Positions 33,653 through 45,496 of a stretch of 64,000 bases of DNA are shown piece after piece. Origin of the DNA: Kuschelorhynchus macadamiae (taxonomy: Eukaryota; Arthropoda; Insecta; Coleoptera; Curculionidae). Location: assembly GCA_030620095.1 (NCBI GenBank), contig JAUTXW010000938.1:620001-684000 (forward strand), in the 5' to 3' direction. A model generated the notes under the pieces. That model made no database searches. It was given only the letters and a program-made list of their open reading frames with translations, and had not been told where the DNA came from. The position numbers and the translations under genes were made by a program. Numbering within the stretch: the stretch's first letter is position 1; each line of letters opens with the position of its first letter.

Positions 33653-35845
33653 GTAAGTTGCAGTCTGGCATTCATCTTAAATATGAGATAAGTTTTATTC
33701 AAGTAGCAACTAGACTTCGCGCTTAAGATTGTGTGTTAGTTATACGTAACCCATATTAATTTCATAAATCTTGAATATCAGACGCCCAGCGATAAGTCCA
33801 CGCACTGCTGAAAATATTGTTAGGAATTTATTGTTAATTTTTATTTATGTCCACTAAATAGCAATAAATCTGAACGCAGTTTTTTCTCGATCAAAGCGAA
33901 ATTCCATCCTACAAACCTTCTAAATCGAAAATCCCCAATAAAGATCCCCTGTCAATTTTACCGAGCTTTTCGCAAGTCCCTTGCAAAAATTGAAATATTC
34001 AATGTTCTCAAATGATACCTATAATATATTATTTCGTCATCTTCTTTGTTTGGCATATACCTTGGGATGTTTTTGAGATTTCGTATCATTAACGTTAAGG
34101 AAAATACGATTTTTTGTCTGGAAAGTATGTTTATTGCAAGATGTTGTTCTATTTAAACATTTAAAAAGGCTGCGAGTTTTATGGCTGCAGTTTTATTTAC
34201 TGACTTACAAACAAACTGGTAAGTTATACCTCAGAAGTGTCCATGTTAAAATAAAAAAAAAACAGAAAACATGATTAATTTCAGTCAAATGATGACCGCG
34301 ATTTTACTTTTTTAGAACTCATCAGGATGCCATAGACTAGCAAGCACCGTGTAGGCAAGGGCACAACATAGAACCACAAAAACAGTCCGGCATTGAAATA
34401 CATTGTTGATTTCTGACTTCTGTTGGGAGAAATGATGGTATATTTTTGTTTTACGGTACACAACGTCATAACAAGGATACCATGATCCCTGTGTGAATCA
34501 TGTCCTGCAATACCGCAGGCGCAATGATCCATTTAAGGCCCTCCGACATTGCAAGACATGTTCCAGACAGAGACCATGATATCCTGGTTCTGACGTTGGT
34601 GTAACGCGAAACAAAAATATGTTAATAAATCAAGCATATATTTCATAAATAAATTGTAAGTTTTATTATTTTACTACATTGTTCTGAGTAAATATATTTT
34701 TTTAAGGTTTCATATAACGGGGTATGCAGACTTTTGCAAATCACTATAGTTCAGGTCAAAAGAATAAAATAATATAATTTAGAATTTTGGACCAAAATCT
34801 GAAATTTTCAAAATTATATATCTAGTCTATAGGGAGATATATCAGTAAAATTAGAAAAAAAATATCGATCTAGTTTAAACCATGCTACTGGATGGTTTTG
34901 GTCAGCTAAGAAAAATATGAAGCAAAGTGGTACTTCCCTTGGTAAATTAGTAAAGGTTATGAACAAGAAGATGTTGTGACGCTGATGAAGCACCCCTTAA
35001 CTACATATTAAAAACTCGTTATTTATTTAAGATTTCCTTTTTTTTTTGATGGGGGGCGAGTGTGAAATTTTTTTCATGCATTTTTCGAGTTTATAGTATA
35101 CTAGATAATACAATTTTCAGTCTTCAATGATATTGTATTTCAGGTTTGATACAAATTGTATTTGAGCTCTGGGGGTTTTAGTAACCAAAAAAATTACAGT
35201 TGAATATTTTTTTTATAAACGTCTTACAACTGCAACTTTAAACAAAATAAAACAACATTAGGTAAATCTACTGACATGTTTAGTATTTATGATAAGTTTA
35301 GTCTTGTCATGTTTAAATTAAAAAAATTATAAAAGTATATGATTGTTGCTGGTTTTGGATTGGTTTTAAATATTTGTTATCTCATAGAAGTATATTTATA
35401 ATATATATTTTCAATTGATTACTATGATGCTAATAATTATATTTTGCTAAAATAAGCATTCTTATTGTAGAAATTACCTATAAGTTTTCTTTTTGCTTCT
35501 CTGTATGATGGCAAGTAAAATTTAATTTGCTAGTTAAAAAGGTTTCATTCTTAAAAATATTTTTAGATTCAAATTTGTTTAAATTCACTAAATATATATT
35601 TAGGTATAATTTAAAAAATAAGTGCATATTTTAAATTAAAATATATTACAATAATATTTTTTATAATAATATCATAATTATAAGAATGTAAAAAAGTACT
35701 AAAAATATAAAAAATATAATTACAATAGAGAAAATACTAAAAAGAAGAAAACAAAGAGATACGTATATATAAATCTGCTTTACATCCCTTAAATCTAACG
35801 AATGAAATTTTGAACAATACTACATTAATTTGGAATGGTAAAGAA

Positions 35846-35849
<4 letters not shown>
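33653..35849. other. AT-rich stretch without recognised genes
   Basis: No coding motif was recognised. A moderately GC-rich patch at 34300-34600 has an 83-codon minus-strand frame (34281-34532) without family resemblance. Confidence 0.4.
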
Positions 35850-35908
<59 letters not shown>

Positions 35909-35909
35909 A
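35850..35909. repeat. (TA)n microsatellite
   Basis: A near-pure TA run with a TATG interruption near 35897. Confidence 0.95.
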
Positions 35910-35979
35910 ATATAGTAAACTGTACGATATAGATATGCTATAGATACTAAAGTTGTATTGTGTATAAATTGAATTGAAA

Positions 35980-36180
<201 letters not shown>

Positions 36181-36279
36181 TCACGATTGCTTTAAAGATA
36201 GCAAACATTTTTTTATGGGTATACTAAAAAAACTAATTCTTCATAAAACAATTTGCTTCAAGTTCAAAACTGATGTTTT

Positions 36280-36960
36280 TGAAGATACACAAAAAAGTAA
36301 TTAAGAAAAAAATGTTTATTTTTATATCTGAATATGAAATCATAGCTCACTACTTAAAATTCGATGTTTCTGTAATGTTTTGAATTTATAATACATAAAT
36401 TTGAAAAATGAGAACTTTTCCGTAGCAGAAAAAAATCTATTAAATGAATAAAATACCTTTTTATAAATATGCAGAAAAGTAGTACTAAAAAGTTGTTCAG
36501 GGTTTATTTTTAAATCTAAATGTAAAATCGTAGCTCCCCATTATGCAAAATAACACTTTTTCTAAATTTCCTAGATTTTGTGAACGATGTGTACGCTAAA
36601 TTTTTCCCAGAGGCTCATGTATTAGATTTTTTTGAGCTACGAAAAAGTCCTCTATTAGTTTACACAACGTTTCTTTATTACATTTCTGCGCATCTTTAAA
36701 AATAAACGTATGTTTTTATTCTTTACAACCTGTATATTACATTCAAAAAATATATTTTTAAAGCTTTATTTATTAGATTTTTTTGAGCAACGAAAGAAAC
36801 TCTATTTTCCAACTTTTAGAAAAAATCAAATTTTGAGTAATGAATTGTGATTTAGTATTTCATTATAAAAATCAATTTTAGTTTTTCTCATTTTTTTGCG
36901 TATCATTAAAAATAAAAGTTCTTTCAATTTTTATATAGAATGAGTTTTTTTTCGTAAATC
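36280..36960. repeat. Foldback repeat with internal duplication
   Basis: The left half near 36283-36370 matches the complement of 36830-36910 (GATACACAAAAAA vs GATACGCAAAAAA, then a TGAAAT/TCACTACTTAAAATT block). CGTAGCAGAAAAAAATCTAT near 36422 matches the complement of ATTAGATTTTTTTGAGCAAC near 36773. The block ATTAGATTTTTTTGAGC occurs in direct orientation at about 36622 and 36773. No coding capacity is seen. Confidence 0.6.
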
Positions 36961-37563
36961 TACAAATAAATAAGCTTATCCTATCGTAAAAACAATCGGG
37001 GGATATCACATACACTTCTTGATTCTGAACTTAAATATTTAGAATCTAGATTAATAATCCTTGTAAAGGCGACAATGTAAAAATATACACAATTATTTTG
37101 CGATATATGTAGCTGTCAAAGAAATACTGCAATTAATGCACGTCAGAATTTAACATGTTTTGTTATTTTATGTATTTTTATTACACAATTCAAAAACAAT
37201 TCTTAAATTGTGAAACTAGTGTAATTCCTTCCTTTTCACAAAAAAGGAAAAAGAATAAATTATTAAATCTGTGTCGTGTCGCGACCTAAGAGAGTTAAAA
37301 TAAGAACAAACCGAACAGGCTTGCTTAAATCACCCAAGAAACAGTTGGCGCGGCGCTTCCGTTCTCTAGACCTCAATTATCAGGATTTGGTAATTTCAAT
37401 AATTTCCTTAAAAATCTGATAAGAAAACTATTTCATATAGGCAATAACTTTATCGATCTTTATTATTTTAATTAAATATGCAAAGACTATGTTGCCACGT
37501 TACACACAAATGAAGTATATGTCTTATGCTGAACTATAATATTTTGGGGATATGTATGTACAG

Positions 37564-38090
37564 GGTTTCTGTTTATAATTTGAACAGGATCTATAAGCTT
37601 TATTTTAAAATGTAGAAAAAATGCTACATATAAAAGTTTTAAGATTTTATCGAAACTGCCAGAATTTGCTTAAAAATTAAACAAATAACAACTGAAACAC
37701 CTTGTATAATATTGTTTCTTTAAGTGAATGTTCTCTTGCTGTTTATAAATATAGCAGGTTTGATACCTTTGACAAGAACTCTGTTATAAGAGGCAATATG
37801 TTAGAAAGGGAGAGATAGAACATTCTAACAAACAATATGAATACTTTGCTTCTTATACAGGATTTTCATCAACTTTCTCGATTTCTTTTATAGGTAAAGT
37901 CATTAAACCTGAATATACCCATTTATTAAATGCAATATTATACTGGGTGTTTTATTTAAAATAACAAAGTCAATGCTCATTTTTTTACTTTGCAATAGTC
38001 AGTTGTTTATTTTTTCGAAAATTTTGGAGGTAAAATATTTGTATTTATTATTTTTCTGTATCTTAAAATAAGACTTTATAAACAGAAACC
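37564..38090. repeat. MITE-like element with short inverted ends
   Basis: GGTTTCTGTTTATA near 37564 is mirrored by TATAAACAGAAACC ending near 38090, giving 14-bp perfect inverted ends on a unit of about 527 bp. The interior is AT-rich and non-coding. Target duplication is not resolved. Confidence 0.5.
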
Positions 38091-38269
38091 GAGTATGACA
38101 AAAAAAATTAAACAGAAATTTGAAAAATTTCAGGAGTTATTTAACAAACTTTTACTTCCTATTACTGCCAAAATATATAATTTCTAAAATATTGGTCTTG
38201 TGATTTATATTGCTAGTGATTTATAAAACCTTTTTAATTCGTAAATAATTCTAAGGCAACATAAGGGTA

Positions 38270-38490
38270 AACAAAAATGAATTTTAATTGGACTTTTATT
38301 TTAGTTTTTAGTTTCCTGGTAAAATGGAAGTATTGTAACCGTGAAAAAAAAAACATCCTCCGAGATTTTTTCAAATCTTTAAGTCTCAAGGTTCCCGGCA
38401 TAGCTAAAAAACTACTTACCCGATTGAGTTCAAATTTTAATCAAAAATTAAGAGTTGTGATTTGATTGGTAAAAATCCAGTATGATCAGC
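38270..38490 (+). repeat. Higher-order tandem-repeat element, copy 4 (truncated)
   Basis: It carries only the 5' hairpin-like end (TTTCCTGGTAAAATGGAAGT), the header (CATCCTCCGAGATTTTTTCA, GTTCCCGGCATAGC) and the first monomer start (AAAACTACTTACCCGATTGA). It stops after AAAAATCCAGTATGATCAGC. Confidence 0.7.
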
Positions 38491-39404
38491 AAGAGTCGAA
38501 CAATGCAGGAATAACATAGAAGGTTTTCCATTATAAAGAATATATGTTATGTTTTTGTTTCTACTTTTAATTTTTTTTTGATATTCCAAGAAACATTCTG
38601 CAGTGTTTACAATTTAAGTTTCCGATGTCCCATACTTAATAACTGGGAAGATGTCAAAATAAAAAAAAATATTAAATTTAGGGAATTTGTTTTTGATATG
38701 CTTCAATTTTTTCAACATTAGTTTAGTACTTAGTACTTTTCTATTTGCTGTTTATTCTAAGAAAAACTAATAAACAAACTAGTCTTATCAAGTTGTCGTG
38801 TACTATTAGTGCTTAAAATCTCTTTTTCCTAATTCATGATCTCATAAAAATTGTATCTGGCTTCTTCTAAGAAGGAGTCGTTGGCCGGCTGAACGTCTCC
38901 GAGTCATGTCTTCGTGGAGTTAATTGCTAAAAGCAAGTAGCCATGACCAAAAGGTGAATGATTTTAAACATTTATGAGCTCAACAAATTATATTTGCATC
39001 TAGGAAAAGAAATTTAAGGTCAGGCGCTACAAATTTAACTGTTTGAAATATGTGAAAATAGGCAATATTTTAGTCAATACTTATAACACATTATTTCGTT
39101 CTATGTATACTCAATCAAAAAATGAAAAATGTAGGCTTAAATTAGTTCCAGTGGTGATTGTATCTATAGAATGCGGGGATACACAAACTGAATAATGAAT
39201 ATAGAATATCAATATATCAATGTATTTTTTTATTACCACCTATGTGATAACATAATACCCACTATTTGCAAATTTGCGTCTTAATTTGAATTGTATATAC
39301 TTCTTTCAGACTTAATTCGATTTCAATTTTTCGTGAAAAATAAAAACCCATCTCCTAACTATTTTTTTATTATTGAGGAATTATACTCTAAAAGATAAGA
39401 ATAA
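38491..39404. other. AT-rich stretch without recognised genes
   Basis: A slightly GC-rich patch near 38870-38960 was checked for exon-like content without a convincing result. Nothing else was recognised. Confidence 0.35.
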
Positions 39405-40200
39405 AATTAGCATTAATAATCCGTATTTTTAAAAAAGAAGATGAACAACTCTTACAAAATTATTGCCCGATAGCCCTTTTCAATTTCTTCTCAAAAATAA
39501 TTGGGTCAATCGTATACGAAAAAATTCTTGTTTTAGAAACAAATTCAGAATTTTGAGGCTCTACCGAGACTGCTCCGTATATTTCCTTCAACAGTTGTAA
39601 CGCAAAGAAGAACGCAATAAATTTACAGCTGGAGTATTTTTTGACTTAACACATGCCTTAGACACAAAAATATACATTTCTAATTAAATTGCTGAAACCT
39701 TCTCTTTGTATTTAAACGATCTCCTGACCACATAAAAAACACTTGCACGTAATATGCACCCTGCATTTTATCTGCCCCAAGTTTGAATGAAATTTATAGA
39801 AGGATAAGCCAACATTTTTTACAATTTTCTAGCTGTTGCGAAAAAAAACTTAATAAACAAGCATGAAAAAATTGAAATATTATTATTTTTAATAATTTGA
39901 AAACTGCCCTGGTTGCTTAATTTTAACTTTGAAAAATATAGTTCTTAGAACCGTACCATCAATCATAATTTTGGGAATCTTTATTGACTCTCAATTGAAC
40001 TGGACAGTGAAAGTGAAAGCTGAGCAAGTGTGTTTACAAAATAAATAACCTAAAAAAGAAGCTTTCTCAAAAGGGTTTTCTTTCTGTGTATCATGCATTG
40101 GCTCATTTCGCAGTAAATTACAACATAATCTATAGGGACCAAAGGATGTATATATACCGAGTTCCGGCATGCCAAAAACGTTTTGTTCCATTTCAGACCT
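39405..40200 (+). pseudogene. Non-LTR reverse transcriptase fragment, heavily decayed
   Basis: Broken plus-strand frames give RIFKKEDEQLLQNYCPIALF near 39415 (canonical NYRPISL), then SKIIGSIVYEKIL. AGVFFDLTHALDT follows near 39630, matching palm motif A (FxDLxxAFDT) with the first catalytic Asp still readable. After a gap where the GxPQG and xADD motifs should be, FLGIFIDSQLNW-type thumb sequence appears near 39970, followed by KKLSQKGFLSV-like and YNIIYRDQ-like pieces to about 40190. The order matches jockey/CR1-group reverse transcriptases, which prime on nicked target DNA. The copy is truncated at both ends, has many frameshifts, and lacks its central catalytic block. Confidence 0.65.
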
Positions 40201-40886
40201 CTTCAGTCATGTAGACTTTTATTTAAAAAACACTAACTGCTCATGGTGATTGAAGTATATCTCCTTCAAATTTTGCGCTATATTATATACAAGTAAAAAT
40301 TATTTAGTAACAAAATGACTGTCACGAATATAACACAAGAAACAGAAATCAATTACATCTTGAACAGCATGTTTATGATTATTTAAAGAAATTGTTTATA
40401 ACTTATATATTTTTTTGAACTAACATTTGTTATAATGTTCTTAGTCAGAAATTTTAGCTGACGCATTCTTATACCATTTTATGTAAGAATAAAGCAAGGA
40501 TTCCAAAACTAAACTAAATACATCAACAATTAAAAAATCTTTGCTAGAATAAACAAATAGCGACGTGTTTTTGACTAAAGTTCTTATTACACTTACTTCA
40601 ATATTCAATACTTAGAGATGGGCGATAATATGATAATAGATTTTACCGAGGATTTTACGTATCGACAGTCGATAGGTTTAAATTATTCAATAAACTTATC
40701 AATATTAAAAAATTAAAACTTGGTAAATATATATCCCATCTAATAATTTTACCTCTATGCAAATAAATCACCGAGCAAAAAACAAAGAAAAACAAGATCC
40801 TCACCTTCAAAAATATCTAACCAGTCTAATAACTATCCATCTATCCTGTCGGTGTTATTGAATACTTACTGGTATTATTGGATTCC

Positions 40887-41000
40887 TATCGGTACTTATG
40901 GGATAACTGTCGATATATAAACATTTTCTATATATCTTTTAATATTCCTATCGGTACTTATGGGATAACTGTCGATATATGAACATTTTCTATATATATA
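40887..41000 (+). repeat. Near-identical tandem pair, about 61 bp each
   Basis: CCTATCGGTACTTATGGGAT, then AACTGTCGATATAT, then AACATTTTCTATATAT occurs twice in succession (40887 and 40948) with almost no differences, so it is a recent duplication. Confidence 0.85.
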
Positions 41001-41016
41001 TCTATTAATATTATTA

Positions 41017-41020
<4 letters not shown>

Positions 41021-41060
<40 letters not shown>
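41021..41060. repeat. (TA)n microsatellite
   Basis: A short pure TA run inside the local duplication. Confidence 0.9.
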
Positions 41061-41064
<4 letters not shown>

Positions 41065-41739
41065 ATAAAAATCTAGTAATACGCATTCTTGTACCATTTT
41101 ATGTGAGAATAAAGGAAGAATTCCAAAACTAAACTACAACCAATACATCAACAATGAAAGACCTTTGCTATCAACAAATAGGGACGTGCTTTTGATAAAG
41201 TTGATAATAGATTTTTCTATCGATAGTTGATAGGTAAAAACTATTCGATAACGTCCTCACCTTCATTGCTATATATCCCATATAATAGTAAATAAATCAG
41301 CGAGCAAAAAACAAAAAGAGATCTTCAAAAATATGTAATCAATCTAATAACTATCCATCCTATATCCTGTCACTATTATTGCATACCTGGTGTTATCGGC
41401 TACTTATCGGTCCTTATATTTATTCGATATGTCGATGAACTATCGCTAGTAATACTACGCTTCTGAATAGATTTTAAATAATTATTAAAGAATGTCATAC
41501 TCGGCTTACAGGAATAACATCTAAGAAATCTACTGTTAGTAAGGAATATTTTTAAAAATTATTTATTCAGGTATTAGCGGTACACTTGAGATCGTTTTGT
41601 AAATAATACTGATCTACTTGTAATGCTCTGTTTCCTTTCGGAGAGCATAGTATTTAACTTAATTTAATTGAAGGTGGTGTTGGTAATACTTTTTATATTA
41701 TTTATATTTTACTTGATTTTGTATTGAATTCAAATTAAT

Positions 41740-41790
41740 TTAACCTTTCTCATTTTATTGCAGGTAAGAGACATTACAAGCTCGAGGTGA
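41740..41790 (+). promoter_or_regulatory. Recursive splice site or 23-nt microexon candidate
   Basis: A pyrimidine-rich acceptor (CTTTCTCATTTTATTGCAG, ending 41763) is followed at once by a donor (GTAAGAG, 41764). This is the CAG/GTAAG form of the ratchet points known from long insect introns. A second donor, GAG/GTGAGC at 41787, would instead define a 23-nt microexon, 41764-41786. Both readings need a long plus-strand host gene spanning the region. Confidence 0.4.
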
Positions 41791-41936
41791 GCTATAACAT
41801 ACCTGTATAATCAGGATTGTTTATTGGAAAATAAAAATATCCGCGCCAGATTTGACTGTGCTACAGAAACATTCATGAACCAATTTGGCATCAGATATCT
41901 TTAGATTTTGGGAATGTGTCAACGAAATAGTAAGAT

Positions 41937-41962
41937 CTGATGATGCGCACTTTAGCTGAAAC
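41937..41962 (+). ncRNA. Hammerhead-like core motif
   Basis: CTGATGA (41937-41943) is followed 14 bases later by GAAAC (41958-41962), the two conserved halves of a hammerhead core. Such motifs occur in the long repeats of Penelope-like retroelements. The intervening stem is weak (GC/GC only), and the following (TA)n removes the expected third stem. Confidence 0.3.
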
Positions 41963-41972
41963 GGGTAAATTT

Positions 41973-42302
<330 letters not shown>

Positions 42303-42331
42303 CAATTAGTGATTAAAACCTTTTTGTAATT

Positions 42332-42988
42332 TCAATTTTTAATTTTTACTATTTTGTGTATTTCCGTTCTCTGGATTGATGTTAAAAACAATTTTGTTTT
42401 TTTTCTTAACAACCCTTTAGAGTTTGATCTCAAAACTAATTCCTTTAGATAATCAGGCAGATAGTTGTATGTTCTTAATATTAAATATGCGGGACTTCGT
42501 TGACCCACTGTCTTTTTTATAATTGGCGTTTTTGAGATATGATGTATTTTTTTTCTTGTTTCGTATTGATGGTCTACGTAAGTGATAAGTGTTTTATGTT
42601 TATTTAAATATATAATCAAGCCGTAGAAAAACAGTTGTCTCAAATCTAGAATTTTTGTTTCCTCGAAAAGTAAATTTGTAGAGTAAGTACGATTTTTTTT
42701 GTAGATTATTTTTAGGAAAAGTTTCTGCAATATTGCCAAATTTTTAAGATGGTTGTCAAATACTCCCCCCCATCCAATGATGCCGTACTGAATTCTGGAT
42801 TCTACCAAAGCATAATAAAGCATTCTTAAATGTTGTATATCCATAAACGACGAAAAGATCTTGAATCTATAGATGAGAGATCTTAGAGTACCAACGACAT
42901 TACCAACATGGCGATCCCATCTCAAATGTTGATCTATTTCAACACCCAAATATCTCATCGATTCTACTGAAGATATATAAATTAATTT

Positions 42989-42993
<5 letters not shown>
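42332..42993 (-). pseudogene. Non-LTR ORF2, thumb and C-terminal part
   Basis: The open stretch begins just inside the internal (TA)n as KLIYISSVES and continues MRYLGVEIDQHLRWDRHVGN, the thumb signature of non-LTR reverse transcriptases. It then reads FSSFMDIQHLRMLYYALVES, RIQYGIIGWGG, TVGQRSPAYLILRTYNYLPD, and ends VKIKN-stop at 42332. The GQRS-YL-PR-YN pattern is the usual C-terminal tail of jockey/CR1-group ORF2. No RNase H domain follows. It is in frame for more than 200 residues but cut off from the catalytic palm by the (TA)n. Confidence 0.8.
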
Positions 42994-43024
<31 letters not shown>

Positions 43025-43052
43025 CTAAGTTTTTTGTTAGCAAACCATGAAA

Positions 43053-43090
<38 letters not shown>

Positions 43091-43100
43091 TTATATATAC
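42994..43100. repeat. (TA)n replacing the reverse transcriptase catalytic motif
   Basis: Two TA runs (42994-43020 and about 43054-43100) flank 33 bp of other sequence. Upstream coding ends at LFSVYIN, where YINDL...FADD is expected, and downstream coding resumes at the thumb. Roughly 60-70 codons are missing. Confidence 0.85.
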
Positions 43101-43874
43101 AGAAAAAAGTGCAGGTCCCAGAACAGTCCCTTGAGGTATGCCACAGTTTGTTTCCATTTCTCCACTGCATTGGCCATTGACATTTACTATTTGTGGTCTT
43201 TTTTCCAGATAACTTTTAAAAAGTTGACCTGGAATCCCTCTTACTCCGATACTTTCCAATTCATCTAACAACAGCGAATGGTCTACCGTGTCGAAGGCCT
43301 TAGCCAGATCCAGAAATATACACAAACAGGGCTCATTTAAATCAATGGACTTATAAACTTTACTTACTAAATGATAGATTGAATCCGTTGTACTCTTCCC
43401 CTCCTTAAATCCATATTGATTACTTGATAGTAATTTAAATTTATCAAGATAATTATTCAACCTATGTTTTATTACAGTCTCAAATACTTTTGTTAAAGAT
43501 GTAATCAAGGAAATTGGACGGTAATTAACTAGTTGATTCCGATCGCCTTTTTTAAATAGGGGCTTAACTACTGACATTTTAAACTCACGCGGAACGTTAC
43601 CACTTCTTATTATGTTGTTAATTAAATGAGATAAGGGTGCCGATACTTCAAATTTTATTTGCTTTAGTGTTTCTGAGGTTATTTGATCATGCCCGGGTGC
43701 TTTTCCAGGCTTTAAAGAATCAATTATATTTTCTATTTCGGTTTTATTTGTTTCGCTTATAAAAAAAGATCGTTCATTAATTCGTTCACTATTTAATGTA
43801 ACTTCCGGTTCAGGAATATTCTTCCGCAACTTATTTCCTACATTAATAAAATAATCATTAAACGTTTTAGCCAT
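43101..43874 (-). pseudogene. Non-LTR reverse transcriptase palm and fingers
   Basis: A long open stretch from the ATG at 43874 reads through the classic order. Fingers come first: GKAPGHDQITSETLK at residues 57-71 and VVKPLFKKGDRNQLVNYRPI at 102-121. LSSNQYGFKEGKSTTDSI follows at 149-166. Motif A is FLDLAKAFDTVDH at 187-199, with its catalytic Asp. Motif B is GIPQGTVLGPALF at 245-257. It breaks at YIN (about 262), where (TA)n begins, so motif C with two catalytic Asp residues is gone. The frame stays open upstream of 43874 for some distance and connects by frameshifts to the endonuclease. The enzyme would copy element RNA at a nicked chromosomal site; this copy cannot. Confidence 0.85.
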
Positions 43875-44467
43875 TTCGACATTCTCTGTTACAATCTTAT
43901 CCTTATTATTTATAATTTCTCTAATTGCGCATGTGTTGCCACCTTTTGTATTAGTTATTTGTTTTAAGGTATTCCAGAGGTGTTTAGAGTCGTTTTTGTT
44001 TTCGTTAATTTTATTTTGAAAGTATTTTATCTTTGTGTTTTTAATCAGGTTATGTAAGAAATTTTTGTACCTATTATATTCGTCTCTATGTAATACGGGG
44101 TTTTCTTTAAATTTATTGAAAAGTATTTGTTTTTTTTTTTTATAGAATTAATGATTCCTGTGGTAATCCAGGGTTTTCTAGGTAACTCTCCTTTTTTTTT
44201 GTTTTAACATCTTGGTATTATTATTAATATAAAATTTAATAGTGTTTGCAAAATATGTTGTAGAACTTTGTACATCCTCATTCTTAAAGAGTTCATCCCA
44301 GTTATGACTAATTAGATTTGTTTTTAAAGAATTTACATCAAGATATTTTTTATAAAGTTTTGATTCAGTTTTTTCTATTTCCAGATTAAGGAACATGTTA
44401 GTAAAACTTGAACAGTTTATAACAGTTGTATAATGGTCAGTTATAGAAGTTTTAATTATAAATGGGG
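43875..44467 (-). pseudogene. ORF2 linker between endonuclease and reverse transcriptase
   Basis: Minus-strand frames here give linker-type sequence, including DVNSLKTNLISHNWDELFKN (44178-44396), KPWITTGIINSIKKKK near 44165, and HRDEYNRYKNFLHNLI near 44090. The last continues into the reverse transcriptase frame. PW-T-I--I---K and Y--Y-N-L--LI are usual for this linker in non-LTR elements. At least two frame changes separate it from the endonuclease. Confidence 0.65.
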
Positions 44468-45166
44468 TTATTTTTTATCTGGACTAGGTTTACCCTGAGC
44501 AAAAAAATGATCCAAACAACTGCCGACATTATTTTGTACCCTTGTATTTTCATTAATTAGTGAGTCAAAGTTATATTCGCTCATAATGTTCAAGTAACTG
44601 TTAGTTATTTCATTTTCATTATCTTTGATGTTTATGTTAATATCCCCCATTAATATATGATTATCTAACCGAGGTTTATTTTTCCTTTGTTCGAGATATA
44701 AGGACAGGTATTCCAAAAATGATTCGGCATCGGTGGATGGGGGTCTATATAAAGCCGTAAATAGATTATACTTATTGTCTAGGGTAGGAATAGTGATGTC
44801 TATGGCCTTATATATATTTATATTAACGATATTGCAGTGAAAATTATACTGATTTTTGACATACACTATCACGCCGTCATTTTGATTAATATTTCCGTAA
44901 TTGTAAATAATATTGTAACCCTGTATACCAAAAAAATCTAAATCCGTAACTTTCCAAGTTTCAGTCAGTATAATTATATCGAACTGTTCCCTGAACTCTT
45001 GGAGGCTGATACAAAATTCATCAAAGTTTTTTCTGATACTTCTAATATTCTGTTGCAATACTCTAAAATCGTTAGCATCTGAGGCATGTAAATTATAGGC
45101 ATTAATATCGTCACATTGAAAGGTTTGAACAGGCAAAAAGTTGTAATCCCTAATATATGGATCCAT
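44468..45166 (-). CDS. Non-LTR retrotransposon endonuclease domain (ORF2 N-terminus)
   Basis: The 232-residue frame starts at the ATG at 45166. It shows the exonuclease-endonuclease-phosphatase fold signatures in order: LQQNIRSI with Asn 40, IILTETW with catalytic Glu 69, ALYRPPS with Arg 141, MGDININI with Asp 175 and Asn 177, and SCLDHFFA with Asp 219 and His 220. All main catalytic positions are kept. The domain nicks chromosomal DNA to prime reverse transcription. The frame is lost just after the domain (GKPSPDKK-stop), where a full ORF2 would continue to the linker. It lies 330 bp downstream of ORF1 on the same strand. Intact catalytic residues contrast with the destroyed reverse transcriptase. 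Confidence 0.85.
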   Translation of the reverse strand: MDPYIRDYNFLPVQTFQCDDINAYNLHASDANDFRVLQQNIRSIRKNFDEFCISLQEFREQFDIIILTETWKVTDLDFFGIQGYNIIYNYGNINQNDGVIVYVKNQYNFHCNIVNINIYKAIDITIPTLDNKYNLFTALYRPPSTDAESFLEYLSLYLEQRKNKPRLDNHILMGDININIKDNENEITNSYLNIMSEYNFDSLINENTRVQNNVGSCLDHFFAQGKPSPDKK

Positions 45167-45496
45167 AATAATTTTCTATTTACTTATATATTAGTAGTGC
45201 GAATACAATACGATAATAATTTTTACCTTAGCATATTAACTATATCCATATATCTACACAGTAATTATTCGTATTTAATTTTAAAAAATAGAGTTTTTTT
45301 GGGGATTTTACGGTTATTGTAAAGATAAGAAGAACACATTCAACAAACAACAGTAAATTTTGACAATGCAGTGGCAGCTTGTTTACATTATCAGTCCAAT
45401 AAAATAAAACTGGGCGTGGATAATTTACACAACTTATTTTCTTCGCATATATATTAATAATATTGCAATGAGCAATAAACAATATTAGTTTATGCA
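45167..45496 (-). other. ORF1-ORF2 intergenic segment of the retrotransposon
   Basis: No conserved coding motif was seen. The gap between ORF1 and ORF2 is longer than usual for this group and may have grown by insertion, or ORF2 may start further upstream in another frame. Confidence 0.4.

Larger units (their letters stand above)
40465..41480 (+). repeat. Local direct duplication, about 0.6 kb unit
   Basis: 40465-41080 and 41083-41480 share the same order of blocks: GCATTCTTATACCATTTTAT, then ATTCCAAAACTAAACTA, CATCAACAAT, CTATATATCCCAT-like, AGCAAAAAACAAA, CTAATAACTATCCATC. The second copy is shorter. Both contain several TCGATA/TATCGA motifs, and one perfect TATCGATA (the insect DRE core) lies near 41220. 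Confidence 0.75.

Noticed and set aside
34281..34532. 83-codon minus-strand frame in a GC-richer patch
   Set aside because: Looked promising by composition, but no domain, no convincing splice sites and no start context were seen.
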